Shown here: in pieces, positions 47,631-54,653 of the stretch
How the letters are laid out: each line of letters begins with the position of its first letter
Numbering within the stretch: the first letter of the stretch is position 1
Source: Sedimentisphaerales bacterium
Lineage (GTDB): Bacteria; Planctomycetota; Phycisphaerae; Sedimentisphaerales; Anaerohalosphaeraceae
Direction: 5' to 3'
Assembly: GCA_028282905.1 (NCBI GenBank)
Contig: JANQGW010000220.1
Location: 16,013 to 80,012, forward strand
Length of the DNA: 64,000 bases
Made by a program: the position numbers and the translations under genes
The notes under the pieces: model-generated
Told to the model about the DNA's origin: nothing
Seen by the model: only the letters and a program-made list of their open reading frames with translations
Database searches by the model: none

Positions 47631-49018
47631 TGACTTTTCAGCTTATCCTTCCAGTAAGCAATCTGTGCCCGCGCATTTTCCGGACCGGCGGCTCCTTTAC
47701 TCTGGTACGACCGGCAGACGCCTGTTGGGTCAAGGGTGTTATAGACGTCTTCTTCGATTTTTTCGCAGGCGGCGGTGAACTGCTCGATGGTCAGTTCGCC
47801 GAGCTTCTTTTTGCCCTCTTCTTCGCACTGGGCGACAAGTGAGCCGACGATGCCATGGGCCTGTCGGAACGGCACGCCCTTCCGCACCAGGTATTCGGCC
47901 AGTGCCGTCGCGTCCAGGAAACCCTCATCCAGTCCGTCGGCAATATGCCTGGTATTAAACGTCGTATGGCTGACGATCGCCGTGGTCATCTGCAGGCACG
48001 TATCCGTATAATCAGCCGCGTTAAAGACGTGAATCTTATCTTCCTGCAGGTCACGGTTATACGTTGACGGCTGGGCCTTCAAAATCGTCAGCATCGCCAC
48101 CAGCGCCCCGTACACCGTGCCGCTTTTGCCGCGGATCAGCTCCAGCATATCCGGGTTTCGCTTCTGCGGCATCATACTCGAACTGGTGCAGTATGCGTCA
48201 TCGGTCCGGATAAACGAAAACTCCGCGGACGTATAAAGTATCCAGTCCTCAGCCAGCCGGGTCAGATGCGACGAGATCAGCGAACAGCAGAAGATAAACT
48301 CCGCACAGAAATCCCGATCCGACACCGCGTCGATGCTGTTATAGGTAATATCCTTAAAACCGAGTGCCTTGGCCGTCATCTCCCGATCCAGCGGCAGCGT
48401 CGAGCCGGCCACCGCACCGGACCCCAGCGGCGAGACGTTCAGCCGGTCCCGGCAGTCCTTGAGCCGGCTGTAATCCCGCGCCAGCATCTCCACAAAGCTC
48501 AGCAGGTACGACGCAACCGTCGCCGGCTGTGCCCGCTGCAAGTGCGTATACGTCGGCATGATGTCGTCGGTATACTTCGCCGCCAGCCGGACAAACGCCA
48601 GCTGCAGCTGCGTAATCCGCGTCAGCAGCAGCTCGATCTCGTCCCGCATCCACAGACGGATATCCGTCGCCACCTGGTCGTTTCGGCTCCGGCCGGTATG
48701 CAGTTTTCGCCCGGCATCGCCGATTTTCGACACGAGTGCCGACTCAATCGCCATGTGGATATCTTCCTGGGCGACGTCAAAGACGAATTCGCCCGCCGCG
48801 ATGGACTCGCCGATCTCCAGCAGGCCCTTCTTGATCTCGGCCGCCTCAGCCTTGGTAATGATCTTGACCGCGCCTAACATCTCGGCATGCGCGATCGACC
48901 CGGCGATATCATATTTATACAGACGACGGTCATACGACAGCGACTCCACAAAATCAACTGCCAGCTCATCCACCGAGCCCGAAAGACGCTTCTCCCAGCT
49001 CTTTTCAGTATTTCCCAT
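47627..49018 (-). CDS. argH: Argininosuccinate lyase
   Basis: KLHTGRSRNDQVATDIRLWMRD; GSSMMPQKRNPD-type motif read as TSSSMMPQKRNPDMLELIRGK. Confidence 0.96.
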   Translation of the reverse strand: MGNTEKSWEKRLSGSVDELAVDFVESLSYDRRLYKYDIAGSIAHAEMLGAVKIITKAEAAEIKKGLLEIGESIAAGEFVFDVAQEDIHMAIESALVSKIGDAGRKLHTGRSRNDQVATDIRLWMRDEIELLLTRITQLQLAFVRLAAKYTDDIMPTYTHLQRAQPATVASYLLSFVEMLARDYSRLKDCRDRLNVSPLGSGAVAGSTLPLDREMTAKALGFKDITYNSIDAVSDRDFCAEFIFCCSLISSHLTRLAEDWILYTSAEFSFIRTDDAYCTSSSMMPQKRNPDMLELIRGKSGTVYGALVAMLTILKAQPSTYNRDLQEDKIHVFNAADYTDTCLQMTTAIVSHTTFNTRHIADGLDEGFLDATALAEYLVRKGVPFRQAHGIVGSLVAQCEEEGKKKLGELTIEQFTAACEKIEEDVYNTLDPTGVCRSYQSKGAAGPENARAQIAYWKDKLKSQ

Positions 49019-49160
49019 ACGAAGTTTCCTTGCAAAGTTAGGTTAGACAGGTAGTTATCACGAAAATACTACGCCCGGCATCCAAAAAAGTCAAGCAATT
49101 TGCGCATCGCCCCCATTCCCCCCAATATAGATATTGACTGTTCGATTTCAGCAAACAGGT

Positions 49161-49208
49161 AAGATAAGATTATTTTATCTTGACTTTATTTCGCCGATTG
49201 CCGATAAT
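49161..49208 (+). promoter_or_regulatory. Operator-like palindrome plus consensus-like promoter
   Basis: AAGATAA-N7-TTATCTT (49161-49181) abutting TTGACT (49180-49185), 17-nt spacer, GATAAT (49203-49208). Confidence 0.6.
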
Positions 49209-49213
49209 AATAG

Positions 49214-49274
49214 TGCGCCGTGACTGCGTCGCGTTGCAGGATTAGGAGCAATCCTAACACGGCGTCGTTTTTTT
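49214..49274 (+). ncRNA. Candidate small RNA ending in intrinsic terminator
   Basis: CGCCGTG...CACGGCG closing stem, inner AGGATT-AGGAGC-AATCCT hairpin, then TCG and seven T residues (49268-49274). Confidence 0.5.
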
Positions 49275-50013
49275 AATGAAGCGTGACAATCCCGTATCCT
49301 TCGATTTTCCCTTTTGGACTTGTCCTGACACGGTCTCGTATTTGCCTGAAATATCGGTCATCCCCCTTTGAGAACCACCGGTAAACTCCTCCGGCAACCA
49401 TATCCGCAAGTTGAATACCTGTGCTAAAATGAGATGGGACAATAAAAACTCCTTCGAGAATATTTGAAAACTTGGAAGTGTGCGATTCCTGTCCAAGCAT
49501 CATGCGATAGTGCATATTTTGCAGCCGTCTATCCTGCCGACGCTCCCGATGGTCACAAATCGCAATACCATTCATTTTGCCGCCTGCCTCACGACTCAAA
49601 TCCTGAAGATAATACTGAAATCGTTCAATCAACCGTTTATATGCAAACCAATATAAATCATCGTCACTGTTGATATGCGAACGACTGTAACACTGTGCAA
49701 CATCAGCGATGGTAGAAATAATTTTGATAGACTTATAACGGCTGATAATGGTATATAAATCTGTTCGGAACTGCTCTTTAACCGTTTTGTCAAGATGGCT
49801 CAAAGGTGTTTGTTTTTGTGGACTGGCAAAAAAATATCGCCATTTAATCTCACCAAGAACAGAGTATTTCTTTTTCAGCGATAAAAACTCTTCGTTGACT
49901 TTAAACCAGGCATGCTCCGAAATGATAATTCCGCCTAAAACAAACTTGTCCTCCGGACCGTGCTTTCCGATAGGAGCCAGCGAACCGGATTCATCAATAA
50001 ACAGCAAATGCAT
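49273..50013 (-). CDS. DUF3800 domain protein
   Basis: MHLLFIDESGSLAPIGKHGPEDKFVLGGIII; GIQLADMVAGGVYRWF. Confidence 0.85.
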   Translation of the reverse strand: MHLLFIDESGSLAPIGKHGPEDKFVLGGIIISEHAWFKVNEEFLSLKKKYSVLGEIKWRYFFASPQKQTPLSHLDKTVKEQFRTDLYTIISRYKSIKIISTIADVAQCYSRSHINSDDDLYWFAYKRLIERFQYYLQDLSREAGGKMNGIAICDHRERRQDRRLQNMHYRMMLGQESHTSKFSNILEGVFIVPSHFSTGIQLADMVAGGVYRWFSKGDDRYFRQIRDRVRTSPKGKIEGYGIVTLH

Positions 50014-50023
50014 CGCTTATTCC

Positions 50024-50281
50024 CTATTTTCTCGACTGTTTCTTTTTCTTTTGAATATCCCGCTCGTCTTCAAGTTGGCTAAATTCAACCCCGACACGAG
50101 TTCCCCACTCGTCGTTGCCGAGTTCTTTGGAATTGGCCTCAACAATAGCCTCCCGCGGCTGCTCGCCATGCTGAACGGCCCGATTCAGTTCTTCCCGAAC
50201 CTTATGCCGCTCCCGCCGCCGATGAAAAATCTCACGAGGCCGAGACACCCAATACAAAGCTTTCTTAAAAGAACGACTCAT
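50024..50281 (-). CDS. Small charged hypothetical protein, 10 bp upstream of DUF3800 gene
   Basis: ORF 85 aa, same strand, compact spacing. Confidence 0.55.
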   Translation of the reverse strand: MSRSFKKALYWVSRPREIFHRRRERHKVREELNRAVQHGEQPREAIVEANSKELGNDEWGTRVGVEFSQLEDERDIQKKKKQSRK

Positions 50282-50376
50282 CGTATTTTCTTTTCGTACC
50301 GAATGTTACAGATTTTCATTTACTGCAAAAAAAAGAAACATTAATACCAAAGAATTCTATATAATCACACCTAATG

Positions 50377-51405
50377 CTAGAAAGGGTCTGCAATACTTTC
50401 AAGTATTTTCCTTCTCTCGTTCTTATCAAGCATTTTAAAGGATTCAAATTTCATTCTCAATTCTTCATTTTCCTTTTTCATCAAATCTGGAACTCCCTCC
50501 TTCACTGGTCTGATTAATGTTTTCTTATGCAAAAGTACACTACTAAATCCTTCAGAAGATACTACATTATCTAAAATTTTAAAATCAGGTAACTTAGCCA
50601 ACCACTCAAACCAATCTTGATTAGTTGGTATTTTCATAACCTTATCAATATCAATGTCTAAAAGAATTGGTTTATCAGTCCAGTCTCGAATTGAGCGAAA
50701 GAAACTCAAAGCATCAGCCTTTCGATCAATGCTTTCAATGACAACGTCAGCCTGTGCTTTATCGACTTTTCTATAGATATTTTCAACCAACTCTTCAATC
50801 TTCCTGCTCATCGTATTCAATTGAGAAAGTGTTTGGTTCGCCGATTGCAGTTTCGATTTATTTGCCCTGTCTGCAAGAAACTCGTAAAACAATCCTGCCC
50901 ACTGCTTTTTAAGAATATCTTCAATGTCTCTTGAAAATTGAAAATCAAAAAAGCCATTGTTCGTTGGTGATTTCCTTACAGAATTTATGAATTCAAAAAT
51001 ATGTTTTGAATAAACTTGTTTATCTATGGAAGGGTAGCAGATACCATCCTTGTCTTTATTTCTTTCAAATAATTTATGGTCAGATAGGACATCTTTTTTT
51101 ACAAAAGTAAAAACAGGAATATTTAACTTTCTCGCTGCTTCATATTCCGCATTAACTATCGACTTACCAATTTCGGCCTTATAAGTACCTCCAAATCTTC
51201 CACCAATTATTAAAATCAGTAAATGGCAATTTGAAATTTCACGAATGCATGAGTCGTGGGTATGCAAATCTGGATGGTAAAAAACATCCCCTCTTTCGCT
51301 CAAGGCATCTTCAAAACCAAAACTATTAATAAAAGTCACTAAAGTGTCTCTTACTTCTGAGAGATCATAGCACGTGGAGCTAATAAAAACTCTTGGGATT
51401 GCCAT
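50377..51405 (-). CDS. DUF4062 domain protein
   Basis: IPRVFISSTCYDLSEVRDTLVTFI...HDSCIREISNCHLLILIIGGRFGGTY...VNAEYEAARKLNIPVFTFV. Confidence 0.88.
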   Translation of the reverse strand: MAIPRVFISSTCYDLSEVRDTLVTFINSFGFEDALSERGDVFYHPDLHTHDSCIREISNCHLLILIIGGRFGGTYKAEIGKSIVNAEYEAARKLNIPVFTFVKKDVLSDHKLFERNKDKDGICYPSIDKQVYSKHIFEFINSVRKSPTNNGFFDFQFSRDIEDILKKQWAGLFYEFLADRANKSKLQSANQTLSQLNTMSRKIEELVENIYRKVDKAQADVVIESIDRKADALSFFRSIRDWTDKPILLDIDIDKVMKIPTNQDWFEWLAKLPDFKILDNVVSSEGFSSVLLHKKTLIRPVKEGVPDLMKKENEELRMKFESFKMLDKNERRKILESIADPF

Positions 51406-51595
51406 TCTATATTCCTTTTCCTATCGTATCTTAAGAATTCATGAACTCAAATTAGTTAACTGCCCACTATCAACTTCTACATTCTTATTGCTACCTTCAA
51501 CCCACCGCGGCCCTCTGTACCGCGTACGACAGGAGTGCTGATTATACTGGACAAACTGACGATATAAAAGTGAAAATCAGGCCAAGACCATAAAA

Positions 51596-51707
51596 TTCCC
51601 ACATTCCTATATACCTACATACCGGTATTCCTACATTCCCGAGTCCTTGTATTCTTGTGTCCTTACATCCCTACATACCTGTATACATGTATTCTTACAT
51701 TCTTTTA
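51596..51707 (+). repeat. 8-bp-period degenerate tandem array, 14 units
   Basis: ATTCCCAC|ATTCCTAT|ATACCTAC|ATACCGGT|ATTCCTAC|ATTCCCGA|GTCCTTGT|ATTCTTGT|GTCCTTAC|ATCCCTAC|ATACCTGT|ATACATGT|ATTCTTAC|ATTCTTTT. Confidence 0.92.
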
Positions 51708-51780
51708 AAATTCCTGCCGCAATCAACACCCCAACCTGCTATAATACCCCCGGGCAGTAAAAAGCCTCAGGCCCAAAATC

Positions 51781-51815
51781 TGAGGACTGAAGACTATAGA
51801 CTAAAGACTGTAGCA
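51781..51815 (+). repeat. 7-bp-period tandem array, 5 units (TRWAGAC)
   Basis: TGAGGAC|TGAAGAC|TATAGAC|TAAAGAC|TGTAGCA. Confidence 0.8.
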
Positions 51816-51897
51816 AAAAGAAGGAGCAAACCATGGTCATTTCGACCGGAGCAGAGAAATCTATTCAAACAGCCATCTCGACAACGTCGAGATTCCA

Positions 51898-51930
51898 CAA
51901 TTCAACATTCAAAACTCATAATTCAAAATT
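51898..51930 (+). repeat. 7-bp-period tandem array (AWAATTC-like)
   Basis: CAATTC|AACATTC|AAAACTC|ATAATTC|AAAATT. Confidence 0.75.
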
Positions 51931-51939
51931 ACGCGTCGC

Positions 51940-52023
51940 TCTGGACAACTTTGGTTCCACTTTGGACAAAAATGGTTACGTTTCGGACAACTTTGGCAAC
52001 ATTTCGGCGCAGTTTCAGAACAC
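51940..52023 (+). repeat. 21-bp-period tandem array, 4 units
   Basis: TCTGGACAACTTTGGTTCCAC|TTTGGACAAAAATGGTTACGT|TTCGGACAACTTTGGCAACAT|TTCGGCGCAGTTTCAGAACAC. Confidence 0.8.
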
Positions 52024-52224
52024 AAAAACACCCCAAAACCCAATTTCCAGCCTAAAAGCAAGCATTTCCCCAAAAAGAATAACAATCAATGAAATCTGTG
52101 TAATCTGTGGACTTAAAAATATGCAAAACGAACCCAATTTCAAAACCTCCAAAATCGCCATAAGTCGTTTCGTATCAACCCCTAAAGCCTCATCCCTCAA
52201 ATAACGAACCCAAACGAACCCAAA

Positions 52225-52288
52225 ATTCCCGAGTTCTTGAGTTCTTGAGTTCCTGAGTCCTTGTATTCCTATATCCCTACATACCTGC
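52225..52288 (+). repeat. 8-bp-period degenerate tandem array, 8 units
   Basis: ATTCCCGA|GTTCTTGA|GTTCTTGA|GTTCCTGA|GTCCTTGT|ATTCCTAT|ATCCCTAC|ATACCTGC. Confidence 0.92.
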
Positions 52289-52386
52289 AAAAAAACTCGT
52301 TTTTTTGATATTTTTCCCTCACAGCTTGCGTTTTTGGGCGTTTGTACTTATGATGAGCGTACTAATAAAAGATATTTTGTTCAAGA

Positions 52387-52995
52387 ATGGGTGCTTTGGA
52401 AGCGACACAACCGGAATCTCAGGGCTGTCTGATCGAGCAAGCTCGAACGGACAAAACCGCCTTTGCGGCCTTATTTCGCCGTCACTACGACGAAATCTAC
52501 CGCTATTGCGCCCGTCGTTTGCCGGGGGCAGCCGTCGCCGAAGATGTGACATCGCAGGTTTTCTTAAAAATGGTCAAAAACTTTAACAGCTTTATGGGGG
52601 ACGAAAACGCGTTTCGCTGCTGGCTTTATCGCATCGCATGCAATGAGATCAACAGCCACTATCGCAGCACCGGCCGTCAGGCCAAGGCCTTTGAACAATT
52701 GAAGATAGATTGCGACACCGAACAGCCCGACACTATCGACGAATGCGACAATGCCGACGAAAACGAGGCCCAAAAGGCCTTTTTGCAAGAGGCTGTCAGC
52801 GAGCTATCTCCGGAACACCAGGACATTATCACCCTGCGGTTTTTCGAGGGGCTCAACAGCACCGAGATCGGCGAGATACTGGATATGAAACCGGCCACCG
52901 TGCGGAGCCATCTGGCCCGTGCGCTGGGAAAAATAAAAAACATTTATAAAACCCGACAACAGCAAACACCCGGAAAGTTATGCTGGTATGAATAA
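52387..52995 (+). CDS. ECF-type RNA polymerase sigma factor
   Basis: HYDEIYRYCARRLPGAAVAEDVTSQVFLKMVKN; LSPEHQDIITLRFFEGLNSTEIGEILDMKPATVRSHLARALGKIKNI. Confidence 0.92.
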   Translation: MGALEATQPESQGCLIEQARTDKTAFAALFRRHYDEIYRYCARRLPGAAVAEDVTSQVFLKMVKNFNSFMGDENAFRCWLYRIACNEINSHYRSTGRQAKAFEQLKIDCDTEQPDTIDECDNADENEAQKAFLQEAVSELSPEHQDIITLRFFEGLNSTEIGEILDMKPATVRSHLARALGKIKNIYKTRQQQTPGKLCWYE

Positions 52996-53695
52996 CGAAG
53001 AAGAAAAATTCGAACAATTTGTCGCGTCCATACGATTTGACGACACACCTTCTGACACGCACCGGGACCAACTGGAAAAACAGCTTCTGGAGGCCTGGGA
53101 CGAGGCACAGGCCGAATCTGAAGCCGAAACCGAAGCCGACAATATCGTCGTCGCCCCGGTTGAGCCGACCAGCCTGTACCTGCAGCGGCTGGCCATCGCG
53201 GCGTCGTTTCTGATTATCTGCGGCACACTGTTCTGGGGCATCGACAAGATGTTTATCGGCGAGCAGAGCTATATCGCCCGCCACCCCGACCGCCAGGCCA
53301 TCGAGCGGATTATCGAAGCTGAAAACGCCACCGGCGTCGAGAAAAAGAAGCTGCTCGCCCAGATCAAAGACGTCTGGAACCTGATCGACAGCAAAGATTC
53401 GGCCAGCCTGGTGACGGTTCTGCATACTGACGACAATGCCTATACCGTCCGTGTCTGGGCGGCGAAATACCTCGGCAAGCTCGGCGGCGAAGACACGCTT
53501 GAGATAATCGAAACCACCATCGACCAACTCGGCGTCACCGACCCGCAGGATCCGCTGATGATCGCCGCCGATAAAATCCGCGAGCGGCTGGGACTGGAAA
53601 AACCGGCCAAACCGGATACCGACAGTTCTAAACCACCCAAAACCAACGGCAGCTGGCAGGCGGCCCCGGACGATTGCGACCCAGAGCTGGACTGA
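52988..53695 (+). CDS. Membrane-anchored HEAT-repeat-like protein, putative anti-sigma partner
   Basis: Overlaps sigma stop; single TM LYLQRLAIAASFLIICGTLFWGI; YTVRVWAAKYLGKLGGEDTLEIIETTI HEAT-like. Confidence 0.7.
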   Translation: MNNEEEKFEQFVASIRFDDTPSDTHRDQLEKQLLEAWDEAQAESEAETEADNIVVAPVEPTSLYLQRLAIAASFLIICGTLFWGIDKMFIGEQSYIARHPDRQAIERIIEAENATGVEKKKLLAQIKDVWNLIDSKDSASLVTVLHTDDNAYTVRVWAAKYLGKLGGEDTLEIIETTIDQLGVTDPQDPLMIAADKIRERLGLEKPAKPDTDSSKPPKTNGSWQAAPDDCDPELD

Positions 53696-53702
53696 CAACA
53701 TT

Positions 53703-53730
53703 GTCGATTGACGATGGACGAGTGACGATT
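53703..53730 (+). repeat. 7-bp-period tandem array, 4 units
   Basis: GTCGATT|GACGATG|GACGAGT|GACGATT. Confidence 0.75.
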
Positions 53731-53736
53731 GCTTTA

Positions 53737-53834
53737 AACAGCAGCCGGAAGCGCCAGCGCCCGGATGGGATGCCCTGTGTATACGCCATTCACTGAGATA
53801 CCCCGTCGTGTCGCTGTCGCTCCACGCTGCTGTT
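53737..53834. repeat. REP/MITE-like palindromic element, copy 1
   Basis: AACAGCAGC...GCTGCTGTT 9-bp perfect terminal inverted repeat; matches copy at 54540. Confidence 0.75.
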
Positions 53835-54044
53835 ATTACATCGCTGATGGCGTTAATCACATTCACTAATTCCGTTTTTATCGGCTCCTTCCGTAAGGAA
53901 ATCCCCTGCTGCAAATTTCCTCGGAAAATAGCGGAAATTTCCGCTCCTGAATTTGCCCGATGCCGCTTTATAACGTAGATTATAAGTGACAAGGGAAAAC
54001 AATAATTCAACACCCCACTGGAACAGACAGAGAAGAGAATAACG

Positions 54045-54392
54045 GTGTTTTCCGTGGGAGAAAGACAAATGGGACGATGGCGAAGTAAACTCTTACTGAC
54101 GCTGATCGTGTACGGTGCGGGCTTTGCAACGGCTGTGTATGTGCTGTCGCCTCCAGAGGCGACGGCGGCGGGCGAGTCCAACAGTGTACAGCAGGTCAGC
54201 CAGTGGTTGAAACAAAAAACAGCAGCGCCGCAGACAGATACGCCGAACGCGGGTCTCGAAGCGAAACCGTGGGCCGAAACAGCCCATGCCGCAATCGGCA
54301 AAGCCGCGGCGTTTGCGAAAACACAATCCGTGCTTCTGGCCGAGGCGATCAAGGCCAAGGTTGAAGAGCACAAGCGTGATCGCGGCGAGTAA
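54045..54392 (+). CDS. Small exported/membrane hypothetical protein
   Basis: MGRWRSKLLLTLIVYGAGFATAVYVL signal/TM; start may be 54069. Confidence 0.6.
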   Translation: MFSVGERQMGRWRSKLLLTLIVYGAGFATAVYVLSPPEATAAGESNSVQQVSQWLKQKTAAPQTDTPNAGLEAKPWAETAHAAIGKAAAFAKTQSVLLAEAIKAKVEEHKRDRGE

Positions 54393-54539
54393 GCCGCACT
54401 TTGAACAGACATGGCGCCTGTTTTTTAGTATCGCTTATATGTTCGTGTGGTCCGGTATGAGGGGCACGTTTGACGAACATTACAAGTGCCGGCTGCACAC
54501 TGCGGGGGACGCGGCCGGCACTTGTTTCGGATTGTTTTC

Positions 54540-54638
54540 ACAGTAGCCCGTAGCGTCAGCGCCGGGATTAGAATACCATGTGCGTAATGCCTGCCACAGA
54601 GATATCCCATCGTGTCGCTGTCGCTCCACGCTTCTGTT
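54540..54638. repeat. REP/MITE-like palindromic element, copy 2 (direct orientation relative to copy 1)
   Basis: CAGTAGCCCGTAGCGTCAGCGCCGGGATT...GAGATATCCCATCGTGTCGCTGTCGCTCCACGCTTCTGTT. Confidence 0.75.
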
Positions 54639-54653
54639 GATTGAATCTCGCGC

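Noticed and set aside
51833-52204. 123-aa plus-strand ORF in the repeat island
   Set aside because: Composed mainly of tandem-repeat translation; no independent coding evidence, so left as repeats.
51596-52288. CRISPR array
   Set aside because: Periods of 7, 8 and 21 bp with degenerate adjacent units and no repeat-spacer alternation; no cas genes in the window.
52853-54412. 519-aa minus-strand ORF opposite the sigma/HEAT genes
   Set aside because: Antisense to well-supported sigma and HEAT ORFs; no recognisable motifs.
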